Assembly: GCF_000155595.1 (NCBI RefSeq)
Contig: NZ_DS989904.1
Span: forward strand, 380,477-444,476
From: Synechococcus sp. PCC 7335
GTDB taxonomy: Bacteria > Cyanobacteriota > Cyanobacteriia > Phormidesmidales > Phormidesmidaceae
Direction: 5' to 3'
DNA length: 64,000 bases
Shown: positions 1-8,691 of the stretch, in pieces
Numbering within the stretch: the stretch's first letter is position 1
Layout of the letters: each line of letters opens with the position of its first letter
Notes under the pieces: generated by a model
What the model was told of the DNA's origin: nothing
Database searches by the model: none
Seen by the model: only the letters and a program-made list of their open reading frames with translations
Position numbers and translations under genes: made by a program

Positions 1-539
1 AAATCAAGCGAGACACCCGCAAGCGTGGCTATACAGATGAGCAAGTCCTCGAAGCTTTACGCAAGCGTGAGCCCGATTCAGAAGCCTTTATCCGTCCGCA
101 GAGGCAGTGGTCCGATGTAATCGTGTCTTTTATTCCACCTGAAAACAAGGACGATCAGGGCAACGACCTGCTGCTCGATGTCAAACTGGTTCTACGGCCA
201 ACGCTGCCTCACCCAGACTTTACCCATATCCTCGATGACAAAGGTAATGACCTAGGTGATGCAATCCGCTTACTGCTAGATCGCGATATGGGCAAGCCAG
301 TCGATGTATTGTCTGTAGATGGCCACGCTAACGAAGCACAGGTACAGCAGCTAGAGCGTATCCTGTGTAGCGAGGTACCTTATCTGGGTCAGTTCTGTAG
401 CCTAGAGGGTAATCAGGATGTGGGCAAGGTAGTCGGTACGACAGGCGAGTCGCTGCAAAGCTATCCGCTGGCGCTGACACAGCTATTGATCACCTATCAC
501 ATGCTGAAGGCTGTAAAGCGAACTCAAGGGAGGAAGTAA
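1..539 (+). CDS. Phosphoribulokinase/uridine kinase-like P-loop protein, 3' part
   Basis: The reading frame is open from base 3 and ends at the TAA at 537-539, so only the C-terminal part is present and the start lies left of the window. The first visible residues (IKRDTRKRGYT, then EALRKREPDSEAFIRPQR) resemble the lid and substrate region of the phosphoribulokinase/uridine kinase P-loop family. They do not match the canonical Calvin-cycle PRK, whose equivalent region and C-terminus I recall as clearly different. This looks like the second, PRK-like protein seen in many cyanobacteria, whose substrate is unknown to me. The GTG at 123 is internal to this frame and is not a plausible start. Confidence 0.7.
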   Translation, partial: IKRDTRKRGYTDEQVLEALRKREPDSEAFIRPQRQWSDVIVSFIPPENKDDQGNDLLLDVKLVLRPTLPHPDFTHILDDKGNDLGDAIRLLLDRDMGKPVDVLSVDGHANEAQVQQLERILCSEVPYLGQFCSLEGNQDVGKVVGTTGESLQSYPLALTQLLITYHMLKAVKRTQGRK

Positions 540-678
540 GCTGCCTAGTTCGTCAAAAGCCGCAGAGCAAGCTGGAGCGAACTGAGACGAAAGTCTGTGG
601 CCGACAGCGACAAGATAAGATGAGGCGAACGGTGTAACTTTGGTTCATCGGCTGTTTTTTTAGGGTAAGTAGCACATT

Positions 679-1293
679 ATGGTTCAGTCTCTAGCTCAAA
701 GCCCGATGAGTTTTGAGGCTTTCCTAGATTGGTACCCGAACGACGGCTGTCGGTACGAATTTATTGAGGGAGGTATTGTTGAAGTATTGCCAACTGGCCC
801 TCATGAAGACATCGGTGGGTTCTTGAGTGCTGAGCTTAACTTTGAAATTCGTCGCAGTCAAAAGCCCTATTCCATTCCTCGTAATTGCTTGATTCGGCCA
901 CGAGCGGAAAACTCTGGCTATATGCAAGATGTTGTTCTTCTCGACCGTGAACAATTGCCTCAAGAGTCTATGTGGCCAACCGCGTCGGTGATTCAGCACG
1001 GTGCCACTGTGCTCTTAGTGGTCGAGGTAGTCAGCAAAAATTGGCGAGATGATTATGGACACAAGTTCGTTGAATATGAAGCGATGGGCATACAAGAATA
1101 TTGGATGGTGGACTTTCGAGCGCTGGGGGCAGTGCGCCATATCGGCAAGCCCAAGCAACCGACAATTACGATCTGCCAGTTGGAGGGTGAAGAATATCGA
1201 GTTCGGAGATTTGTTACTGGCGAAAAGCTGGTTTCTGGAATATTTCCTCAGCTTAATCTGACGACAGATGCGGTGTTTGCAGCCGCAGAATGA
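679..1293 (+). CDS. Uma2 family (DUF820) putative restriction-endonuclease-fold protein
   Basis: A 204-residue protein with the layout of the Uma2/DUF820 family, which is greatly expanded in cyanobacteria. An N-terminal segment FEAFLDWYPNDGCRYEFIEG gives the conserved E near residue 30. The core follows with VVEVVSKNWRDDYGHKFVEY and then EYWMVD. The E of VVEV and the downstream K match the PD-(D/E)xK nuclease pattern. Family function is not established; nuclease activity is inferred from fold. It starts at ATG 679, about 140 bp after the PRK-like gene, and has no obvious operon partner. A second member lies at 16791-17354. Confidence 0.85.
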   Translation: MVQSLAQSPMSFEAFLDWYPNDGCRYEFIEGGIVEVLPTGPHEDIGGFLSAELNFEIRRSQKPYSIPRNCLIRPRAENSGYMQDVVLLDREQLPQESMWPTASVIQHGATVLLVVEVVSKNWRDDYGHKFVEYEAMGIQEYWMVDFRALGAVRHIGKPKQPTITICQLEGEEYRVRRFVTGEKLVSGIFPQLNLTTDAVFAAAE

Positions 1294-1359
1294 CTTCATA
1301 TACTAGAGACTGTGAGCATGTGAAGCTCAGCATAGGGATTCTACTCTTTTTCTTTTCTT

Positions 1360-2919
1360 CTACAATTGGGTGAGTAATGCAGCAGATTCTTTCGGCGTGA
1401 CTAGGCTATTAGCGCAGAGGATACCGGAGGCGGCGACCGCTGGCACACCGATACCGGGTAGAGTGCTGTCACCGACTAGATGCAGCCCTTCGATTGGGGT
1501 TTTACCGCTGGGGAATCGACCTGCTTGGGCAGAGATGGCTGGGCCATAAGTGCCTTTGTGTCGACGGAGGAATCGACTGTGGGTCAGTGGGGTGCCAATT
1601 AGCTCTAGCTCAATGCGATCGCGCAGATCAGGAATAATCCTCTCTACCGCTCGAAACAGCGTTTCTGCCTTCTCTCTTTTCTTCTGTTCGTAGTGTTCAT
1701 CTTTCTGCCAACCAGCAAAGGGCTCTAGTGTGTAGGCATGCACCGTGTGATAGCCCGCTGGCGCCTGCTGAGGATCGAGCACGGTTGGGATAGACACCAT
1801 ACAGGTGTTCCCAGGTACTGTGATATCTTTTTGATTGTCATGAACAACAACATGGTGAATAGGCACTGACTCTAGTCCATCTGCTCTGATGCCTAAGTGC
1901 AAATGCATAAAGCTATCCACCGCTGGCGTAGAAAGTGCTGCTTGACGGTAGTTAGCGCCTAACTCTGTTGGATCGAGTAAGTGGCTATAGGTATCCCAGC
2001 GAGTTGCATTAGAAATAACCATAGGCGCGTTGATCTGCTCACCATTTTTCAAAACGACACCCTTCGCTTTGCCGTTATCTACAACGATTTTTTGAACGTG
2101 AGCGCCGAGTCTTAATTGCCCGCCCCAACGCCTCAGTCCTCGCACAAGCGCCTCTACAATTGCACCGCTGCCGCCGACAGGATAGTCAATGACAGAGCTA
2201 GCCCGCTCTCCAAACATAAAGGCCATTTCTGGAGCGACAGTATCCTCGCACTTCATTCCAGAAAGCAAGAAGCACTCAAGATCAAGTAGACGTTTTAGCC
2301 AAGGATCGCTAACGTAAGGGGCCATAACCTCGCCCATAGATCGACTGAGATCTAGAAGGTTAGGTAGAAGGGCCGCGAGCGATCGCCCATACCGCTTTGC
2401 CAATAGCGGTAGCGCCCACAGATCGGCTCGTAAAGCCAACGATGGCATTTCCTTGAGCGGCGCATAAATCTTTAGTAGCCTGGCTTCTAGCGCTGCCATC
2501 TGAGCGGCCGCACCAGGACTAAATTGCTCGATTGCCTGCTGGTACTTTTGAGAATTGCCATAGACGGGTAGCGTTCCTTCAGGCAGATGATAGTAGCCAA
2601 AGGGCTCGTAGGGAATGGTCTCTAAACGCTCGCCCAATACCGCAAGCACCTGCGTTAAAGGATTGGCTGACCCCGATTCGCCTAGCCCGCTGTAAAAAGA
2701 GGGCCCAGAATCGAACGTAAAGGTATCACCTCGATGTCGCCGGGTGAAAGCGTGCGCCGCGCCGCCAGGTAGCGTATGGCTTTCAAAAACAATCACTCGC
2801 CGTCCGTATCTTGCGAGTAGCGAACCTGCGACAAGTCCACCTAGTCCGCTACCAATCACAACAGCGTCAACAGTTTTCTCTATGGGCGATTTGGGTCGAG
2901 TCGTTACACTTTGGGTCAT
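1360..2919 (-). CDS. CrtH/CRTISO-like FAD-dependent carotenoid isomerase or oxidoreductase
   Basis: A 519-residue flavoprotein. The N-terminus carries a Rossmann dinucleotide-binding motif (VVIGSGLGGLVAGSLLARYG, residues 20-39) followed by FESHTLPGG. The C-terminus has the second FAD-contacting segment (GLHLVGDSTLPGIGVPAVAASG). Blocks such as ISNATRWDTYSHLL and YPVGGSGAIVEALVRGL match the prolycopene isomerase CrtH/CRTISO branch of the phytoene desaturase superfamily, and the length fits (about 500). Whether it is the genuine carotenoid isomerase or a CRTISO-like paralogue cannot be decided here. It stands alone, transcribed toward the Uma2 gene, with no other carotenoid gene beside it. The start is the ATG at 2919. 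Confidence 0.75.
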   Translation of the reverse strand: MTQSVTTRPKSPIEKTVDAVVIGSGLGGLVAGSLLARYGRRVIVFESHTLPGGAAHAFTRRHRGDTFTFDSGPSFYSGLGESGSANPLTQVLAVLGERLETIPYEPFGYYHLPEGTLPVYGNSQKYQQAIEQFSPGAAAQMAALEARLLKIYAPLKEMPSLALRADLWALPLLAKRYGRSLAALLPNLLDLSRSMGEVMAPYVSDPWLKRLLDLECFLLSGMKCEDTVAPEMAFMFGERASSVIDYPVGGSGAIVEALVRGLRRWGGQLRLGAHVQKIVVDNGKAKGVVLKNGEQINAPMVISNATRWDTYSHLLDPTELGANYRQAALSTPAVDSFMHLHLGIRADGLESVPIHHVVVHDNQKDITVPGNTCMVSIPTVLDPQQAPAGYHTVHAYTLEPFAGWQKDEHYEQKKREKAETLFRAVERIIPDLRDRIELELIGTPLTHSRFLRRHKGTYGPAISAQAGRFPSGKTPIEGLHLVGDSTLPGIGVPAVAASGILCANSLVTPKESAALLTQL

Positions 2920-3102
2920 GTCTGTCTTTTCTTACAGACACTGAGTCTGCGTAAGCAACTGTTCGATTTTGCGGTTACTACCATTTTAGGCACTTTCTCT
3001 TAGGCAAAAAACCTTACAATTTTTCAGTCGCTTGTTTTGCTAACTACATTTTCCCTGATGTCAGAGCACTTTCCTACTTCGGCCGCTACAGCAACTTAAT
3101 TC

Positions 3103-3828
3103 ATGACTTTAAAGGCAGTACTCTTTGGTTTCAACGGCGTCATGATCAACGACGAGGAGATTCGTCAAGCTTTGAGCAACCAGCTGTTGCTAGACGAGAA
3201 CTTGCGCCCAGATGCTGATGACTACAAACAGGTCTGTATCGGGAGGAGCGATCGCGCCTGTCTAAAAGCACTGTTTGCTCAAAGGGGCCGTACGACAAGT
3301 GATGAAGCCCTAGACAAGATGCTGGCAAAAAAATCGATGGCCTACAAAGCCTGGTTAGATGGCTTAGATAAGCTGCCGCTCTATCCAGGACTGCACGATT
3401 TAATCTTTCGTTGCCGAGCTGCTGATATCAAAATGGCAATTGTCACAGGTAGCTCTCGGCAGCAGGTCACTGACGTACTTACTTACACAGAGTGGGCCGA
3501 ATACTTTTCTACGATTGTTTCAGGTGATGATGTTCCCCCTAACGGCAGTAAACCTGCGCCGGATGCCTACCTGCTAGTAATCGAACGGTTGAATCAGATG
3601 AATCCTGGCTGGAACCTACAGCCTAGCGAATGTATTGCAATTGAAGACTCCTTTGCCGGTATCGAATCAGCCAAGCGCGCTGATATTCCAGTAGTCGGTG
3701 TGGCTCATACCTATCCCAACCACATATTACAGCGGCGCAGCACTTGGGTTGTAGACTATCTACGAGAGATAAAGTTGGACTGGATTGGTGAGATGTTCGA
3801 CTATCTTCCGAATAAAGAGCAAGCCTAA
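3103..3828 (+). CDS. HAD-superfamily phosphatase/phosphomutase-like protein lacking the nucleophile Asp
   Basis: A 241-residue HAD-like protein of the beta-phosphoglucomutase/phosphatase subgroup. Motif II is visible as AIVTGSS, motif III as the Lys in GSKPAPDAY, and motif IV as IEDSFAGIESAKRADIPVVGV. Motif I is unusual: it reads AVLFGFNGVMINDE where the family has FDxDG (or FDFNG in cyanobacterial relatives). The nucleophilic aspartate at residue 9 is therefore glycine (codon GGT, one base from GAT). The second motif-I Asp is Asn, which some cyanobacterial members share. As written it should not form the phosphoaspartyl intermediate. Explanations are a pseudo-enzyme, a recent point mutation or a base-call error. 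It is monocistronic. Confidence 0.8.
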   Translation: MTLKAVLFGFNGVMINDEEIRQALSNQLLLDENLRPDADDYKQVCIGRSDRACLKALFAQRGRTTSDEALDKMLAKKSMAYKAWLDGLDKLPLYPGLHDLIFRCRAADIKMAIVTGSSRQQVTDVLTYTEWAEYFSTIVSGDDVPPNGSKPAPDAYLLVIERLNQMNPGWNLQPSECIAIEDSFAGIESAKRADIPVVGVAHTYPNHILQRRSTWVVDYLREIKLDWIGEMFDYLPNKEQA

Positions 3829-4042
3829 GTGGCGGCAGAGCCGCAGGCAAAGTAGTCAGAAATCCCATTTTCGCGCTCCAACTTTTGCCCTGGCTTTTGT
3901 ACGATTGATAACTTAAATTAAAATATTTTGTATAAATCGCGACAGTTTTGCACTGTGCCGGGGATAATTAGAGTGTGCGCTATCTTTATTGTTTCTATGG
4001 CGCATCACTTGTATGACCCTAGAATAAGGACATGGAGAGACT

Positions 4043-4483
4043 ATGGCTGCTAATTTGCCCGTCGATGAGCTATTGCTTGAGCCCCTACACGAGGGCGATC
4101 GCGGTCCGGCCGTTGCTCAACTGCAGGCTAGACTCGCTGAGCTAAATGCCTACTCTAGCCAGATTACAGGCCTGTTCGATGTAACTACAAAGCGAGCGCT
4201 TACTGATTTTCAAGCTGACTATGGGATTACCGAAGAAGCTGGTTTCTTTGGGCCTCAAACCTGGTACGCGCTTACTTTTTGGAGCCATGAGACTGAACTA
4301 CCGACCTCTTTGTTCGCGATAGGACTGCCTCTCAAGTCTTGGCTATTACAGCTCTTTGCTGCTGCTGCCGTTCAACCGGAGCCTTTACTCTCTAGCGTGG
4401 GAAACCGACCAGAAATCGCACCCGGTAAGATTCTGTTTTGGCCATTTACAAACCCATTTGCGCAGAAAGTCCCTTTTAGCTAG
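4043..4483 (+). CDS. Peptidoglycan-binding (PG_binding_1) domain protein
   Basis: A 146-residue protein. Residues about 15-75 form a peptidoglycan-binding-like repeat: LHEGDRGPAVAQLQARL, then TGLFDVTTKRALTDFQADYGI, then GFFGPQTWYAL. The remaining 70 residues show no catalytic domain, only a hydrophobic stretch (LKSWLLQLFAAAAV). There is no signal peptide, so its cellular location is uncertain. It starts at ATG 4043, just after an AAGGACATGGAGAG stretch that supplies a ribosome site. It is convergent with the GTPase gene that follows. The domain assignment is good; the function is unknown. Confidence 0.75.
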   Translation: MAANLPVDELLLEPLHEGDRGPAVAQLQARLAELNAYSSQITGLFDVTTKRALTDFQADYGITEEAGFFGPQTWYALTFWSHETELPTSLFAIGLPLKSWLLQLFAAAAVQPEPLLSSVGNRPEIAPGKILFWPFTNPFAQKVPFS

Positions 4484-4517
4484 TTGCGATACATACTGAT
4501 ATACGTAATAGCTACAT

Positions 4518-5972
4518 CTAAGAGATTTCAGGATCTGCCTTCGGCTGTGAACTACCGATCGTCTCTTTAATCTCCGCCTGTAATCTTTCTAGCGTGGAAT
4601 CGGTTTTGGCTTGAGAAAGGATGTTCTGCATGACGGTATTGACACCTTTTGGCCCCCAGGTGCAGCCTTGCTGCAAGTAGACCTTAGCGGCTTGTCCGAC
4701 GGCAAAGGTTCCATAGCCTGCTGCTCCTGCTTGAGCGCTCATCGCTCCAGCGTAAGCGCTCAGCCCAGAAAAGCTTTCGAATGCGCTCCAGATAGCTGCC
4801 CCACTCTTGCCAAAGCCTAACAGCAGACTAGTGCCAAACTCACTGAGTAATAGCGTGCCAGAGCTGCCGATAATGGACTGCCACAGCTTAGTCGCTTCAA
4901 ACCGGGTCATTGGAAAGCCATAGAGCTGCGAAAGCGCCCGAATCATCACCATATCGGAGCTGATACCACCAAGTAAATCAAGTAGGGCAATGGGATTAAA
5001 AGCAACCGCGATCGCCTTGTACTTGGCATATTTCCAGATCAGCTCGTCGGCGCCTGCCTGATTCAGCTCAGCAGTTTCCTTCGACAAGTTTTCTTCAACA
5101 ATGCTCGCTTGCCTAAGCGCATTCAGCGCAATCAATGTCGGACCTTCTTCGGCCACAATCTCCAACAGCCTCTGTTTTAGGGGCTCAATTTGTGGCGGGG
5201 GGTTTTCCCATTCCTCTGTGATTCGGCCATCTGGCCACTCCACTCGCACTTGAAGCGGAGCAGGGGCAGCAGAGATCATCACAATATCATCGACTAGCCT
5301 AGCGCCCTGAGGAAGGTTAGCGCTTTCTTCTGCCTCTCGCCATAGCGTCTGTAAGTTGTCAGCAACGGTGGTCCTATCCGTCTCTGGGTACAGATCGACT
5401 TTGTTGAAGACTAGCAGTAGGGGCTTTCGAGTGGCATAGAGTTCTTGAAGTGCGAGATATTCGGTTTGAGTAATATCGCCAGAAACTACAAACAAAATGA
5501 GATCTGCTTGCTGTGCAACCTCTTGGGCCATTTTGCTACGAGACTGACCTTCTATCTCGTCTAGCCCAGGTGTATCAATTAATTCTAGCTTTAGAGGTTG
5601 TCTTCCAAAATCCGATTGACCAAAGTGCGATCGACTATCGGTAGGCACCCAATAAACCGAACGAGGCCATTGAGTTACGCCATTGAGTGGGCCAGTTTCT
5701 AGAATATTTTCACCCAGAAGGGCATTAATAACTGCTGATTTCCCTCGACTGACTAGGCCAAAGACGGCAACCCTAAGCAGCGAGCTATCTAGCTTGTTCA
5801 TCAAAGCACTCAGCCGATCTATGCCACTTTTGACTGCGGCTTGACGAGTCAGCTCCTGTTCAGAAAGCTGAGTCATCTTGAGCTGTGGAATATAGCGATC
5901 TATCGCCTGTCTCAGGCTGGTGCGAGCTTGTTCGACAAGCTGGTTAGGCGCAGGCTGTACCGGTGAGGACAT
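4518..5972 (-). CDS. Dynamin/Era-like membrane-associated GTPase with C-terminal DUF697-like region
   Basis: A 484-residue GTPase with all main nucleotide-binding motifs: G1 GLVSRGKS (72-79), G2 Thr near residue 100, G3 DTPG (133-136) and G4 NKVD (190-193). The C-terminal third is Ala/Gly-rich and hydrophobic (about 310-450: ALLDLLGGISSD, then the LLLSEFGTSLLLGFG region). This matches the DUF697-type membrane region of cyanobacterial Era/dynamin-like GTPases. The role is unproven; family context suggests membrane or envelope dynamics. It lies 106 bp downstream of a second, related gene on the same strand, so the two may be cotranscribed. The start is the ATG at 5972. Confidence 0.8.
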   Translation of the reverse strand: MSSPVQPAPNQLVEQARTSLRQAIDRYIPQLKMTQLSEQELTRQAAVKSGIDRLSALMNKLDSSLLRVAVFGLVSRGKSAVINALLGENILETGPLNGVTQWPRSVYWVPTDSRSHFGQSDFGRQPLKLELIDTPGLDEIEGQSRSKMAQEVAQQADLILFVVSGDITQTEYLALQELYATRKPLLLVFNKVDLYPETDRTTVADNLQTLWREAEESANLPQGARLVDDIVMISAAPAPLQVRVEWPDGRITEEWENPPPQIEPLKQRLLEIVAEEGPTLIALNALRQASIVEENLSKETAELNQAGADELIWKYAKYKAIAVAFNPIALLDLLGGISSDMVMIRALSQLYGFPMTRFEATKLWQSIIGSSGTLLLSEFGTSLLLGFGKSGAAIWSAFESFSGLSAYAGAMSAQAGAAGYGTFAVGQAAKVYLQQGCTWGPKGVNTVMQNILSQAKTDSTLERLQAEIKETIGSSQPKADPEIS

Positions 5973-6078
5973 ACAATGGGGGCATCACGGTGTGGATGAC
6001 AAAGGTGAAAGTAGAGCGCTGGCTGAATGTACATGACTCTAGCTAGCTTCTATCAACCGCCTACTCAAAAAACAACTG

Positions 6079-7533
6079 CTAAACCGCTGCTGTTTTTGCC
6101 TTGGTGGGTAAATGTGACAAGGCTTGCTGAAGGAAAGCTTGTAGTCCCATACCTTGCTTTGTTGCTTTGAAAAGCGCTTGCAAACGCTCACCCATCTCAG
6201 CAAAAGCAAACGTTCTCTCTTTCTCTGAAAGTAGACTTTGTTCTTCAAAAAATTCGATTAGGCTCAGGCTAACAGTTCGAGTTAGGTAAGCGGCGCTGAC
6301 CCCTTGAATGACACCGCCAGCGACGTAGGTAAGCGCATGTGCCTTTAGCAAGCTACCAAATGCCTGTGTCGTGAGTTCAACCAGACCAAGTTTAACTAAC
6401 AGCTCTGCTAGGGTACTTGCAGCTTTCTTGGCCTGTTCTACAGAGAAAGTCTGCCCGTAAACACTGCCTAAATCAACGATAAGCTGTGCATTAATCGCCG
6501 TAGAAGCCAGTAAGTCTAGACTAGGCAGAGGACTTGCGAAAGCACTACCCGCGGCGATCCACTGCATTTGTTCAACAATAGGCAGGGCTCTCTGCTTTCT
6601 TTGCGCATTTAGTAACTGTTGCGTTTCTACTTGAAGCGCTTTTGCTTGGCGAAGGGTTGTGGTTAAAACGAGCTGCTGCCTTTCGTGATTGACAAGGTAG
6701 GTCAATTTATCTGTGAGACTGGAGAGCTGCGGTTCAGGCTGTTCGGTAAATTCTTCTACATCGCCATTCTCTGCATGCTTGCGGACTTTGATAGCGGCAG
6801 GGTTAGCAGCGATCGCACTCACCCCAATGCCTAAATCTTCTACCCGCGTCTGAATCTGCTGCAATACAGAGTTCCTATCTGCCGGCAGCAGCTGGTCTTG
6901 CTTATTCAAAACGATCTCTAGCCGATAGCCCGCCTTCAGCAAGGTATGAACTTGCTGAAGCTCAGAGTGGGTCAAGTCGCCAGCCGCCATGAAAAGGACT
7001 AGATCTGAGTTAGTAGCAGGTAGGGCTGTCTCTCCGTTAGCTTCTGTGATCTCTTCGAAACTTGAAAGCGAAGTTGGCCTATAACTCGCCAACTGCGAGA
7101 TTAGCGTTGTTTTTCCAGTAGACCTGTTGCCAACTACAGCTAAAGAAAGGGTCTCTCTATCTAAACTGGAAAGAAGATCGGCGATCGCCTTTCTCTTTTC
7201 TGCGATTTGTGACCAAATAGGCAAAGACTTGTCTGACCTGGTCTCTTCAGAAAGTTCTGTAATCAGCGTCTCTAAAGTAGCTTCTATCTTTGTGATGACG
7301 GTTTCAATGGCCGCTCTATCTACAGGGCCAACAGCCAAAGGCATCTCAGCTACTACGTTAGGCCGCTTCGATTTATTAAACAGCCAGAAGCCTGCGCCGA
7401 TTGCGACCATTCCTAGCAAACCAGTACTATCTCCCCACACATGCCCCACTGGAGAATGACCCACAATATTCAATAGCCATAAGCTGGCTGAAAGACCTAG
7501 ACCACCGACTAGAATGGGACGTTTCAGTTGCAT
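6079..7533 (-). CDS. GTPase-like membrane protein with incomplete G motifs (DUF697 type)
   Basis: A 484-residue paralogue-like neighbour of the GTPase at 4518-5972. Two N-terminal hydrophobic stretches (about residues 7-24 and 38-52) anchor it. A P-loop GNRSTGKTT (135-143) and a G4-like NKQD (210-213) are present. Between them, residues 144-177 contain no DxxG, so G3 and a normal switch II are absent. The C-terminal half is helical and Ala-rich, again of DUF697 type. It may bind nucleotide without normal hydrolysis, or act as a regulatory partner of the complete GTPase. It is the upstream gene of the probable pair. Confidence 0.7.
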   Translation of the reverse strand: MQLKRPILVGGLGLSASLWLLNIVGHSPVGHVWGDSTGLLGMVAIGAGFWLFNKSKRPNVVAEMPLAVGPVDRAAIETVITKIEATLETLITELSEETRSDKSLPIWSQIAEKRKAIADLLSSLDRETLSLAVVGNRSTGKTTLISQLASYRPTSLSSFEEITEANGETALPATNSDLVLFMAAGDLTHSELQQVHTLLKAGYRLEIVLNKQDQLLPADRNSVLQQIQTRVEDLGIGVSAIAANPAAIKVRKHAENGDVEEFTEQPEPQLSSLTDKLTYLVNHERQQLVLTTTLRQAKALQVETQQLLNAQRKQRALPIVEQMQWIAAGSAFASPLPSLDLLASTAINAQLIVDLGSVYGQTFSVEQAKKAASTLAELLVKLGLVELTTQAFGSLLKAHALTYVAGGVIQGVSAAYLTRTVSLSLIEFFEEQSLLSEKERTFAFAEMGERLQALFKATKQGMGLQAFLQQALSHLPTKAKTAAV

Positions 7534-7666
7534 GAGAGGTTACCTGGTGCTGATTTATCTATTCTATCGAGTGAGATCAAATCGGGGAAGTAGTGAGAAC
7601 CGGGGCGGAGGAGTGACAGACAAAGAGAGGGAATGAGCGTCGCTAGATGTCGCAAGTTGCAGACCT

Positions 7667-8569
7667 TTAGCCTGTTCTTCTTAGGTAATAAGTTAGCTGG
7701 TTTGTTTCGCCTTCTGTATAGAGAAGATCTTTTTCAATCAGCTGCTTAAGATCTCGCTGAAGGGTACGGCGAGAGGGCATAGGACATAGGGTTTCAAAGG
7801 TCTGAATAGTGAGTGAGCTATGGGTTTGAAGATATGATAGTGCCTTTTGTTGGCGGTGGTTGAGTTGGTGGGTTTGGGTGAAAACGGTAGAGGGTGAAGC
7901 GGTAGCTGCAGGTGTCATATCTGGACGTGAAGGACCTTGGCTATCGTAGGGATGCAGATAGCTTGTAAGAAGCGTCCTCAGCTCCTGGTAAAGGCAATCC
8001 CGATGAGATGGACTGCTTCTAAGAGCAGACAAAAAAAGCGCATTGAAGGAGCGATGACAGACTTCGGCGAGGAGTTCGCTTTTGTCTATAGGGAGAGTTG
8101 GGTTGCGTATGCGTAGTGCGATCGCCAGCCGTCGAATGAAGCTATAGTCAACGGTCTCATCGAAGTGAATAAATATTTCTGGGTTGAGATAGTACTGGGT
8201 ATAGACAACCCTAGGCCCCAAGTCCTCAAAATACTTAGCGAAAGTTTCGACCATCGAAGCAATCATCAAATCCAAAGGCTGTCGCATGAATTCAGGCGTC
8301 ACTATAGAGGACTGAATCGCTTCAACGCTTTGTCGATGCTGCTTCTCAAGCGCGTGGAAGATAGCGAGCTTGTTAGGAAAGAAGCGGTAGAGCGTACCAA
8401 CAGCAGTGTTCGCACGCCTGGCAATGTCGCGAGTTGTCGCAGCATCATACCCTACTTCCCAGAAAACTTCAGCAGCAGCTCTGAGAACTTTCTCAACTCG
8501 TTCTTGGCTTCGCTGTTGCTGCGGTTGGCGACGTTGCGATGCTTCTTGCAGTGGTTTTTCTGATGCCAT
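7667..8569 (-). CDS. TetR/AcrR-family regulator with an additional C-terminal winged-helix domain
   Basis: A 300-residue regulator, longer than the usual 190-220 for TetR. Residues about 20-70 are a typical TetR HTH (VLRAAAEVFWEVGYDAATT, RDIARRANTAVGTLYRFFPN). Residues 75-205 form the helical ligand domain. After a Pro/Ser/Thr-rich linker (about 210-235), residues 236-300 look like a second DNA-binding domain: NHRQQKALSYLQTHSSLT, then SRRTLQRDLKQLIEKDLL, as in DeoR/Fic-associated winged helices. It is divergent from the Rieske oxygenase, with 122 bp between start codons, so control of that gene and of itself is likely (inference). The two-HTH layout is unusual for TetR. Confidence 0.85.
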   Translation of the reverse strand: MASEKPLQEASQRRQPQQQRSQERVEKVLRAAAEVFWEVGYDAATTRDIARRANTAVGTLYRFFPNKLAIFHALEKQHRQSVEAIQSSIVTPEFMRQPLDLMIASMVETFAKYFEDLGPRVVYTQYYLNPEIFIHFDETVDYSFIRRLAIALRIRNPTLPIDKSELLAEVCHRSFNALFLSALRSSPSHRDCLYQELRTLLTSYLHPYDSQGPSRPDMTPAATASPSTVFTQTHQLNHRQQKALSYLQTHSSLTIQTFETLCPMPSRRTLQRDLKQLIEKDLLYTEGETNQLTYYLRRTG

Positions 8570-8691
8570 GTTTTTCTTTGGATAAATCTAGAGTCAATGG
8601 GCTAAACGTGATATAACATGAAAAAATATTCGTTTTTACATAGGCTTACGCTTTTATTAGCCGCTGCATATTTTCAAGGAGCTGTCTTGCT

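Noticed and set aside
540-678. Terminator ending the PRK-like gene (T run at 654-661)
   Set aside because: Only a 5-bp stem with a very long loop can be drawn before the T run; not convincing.
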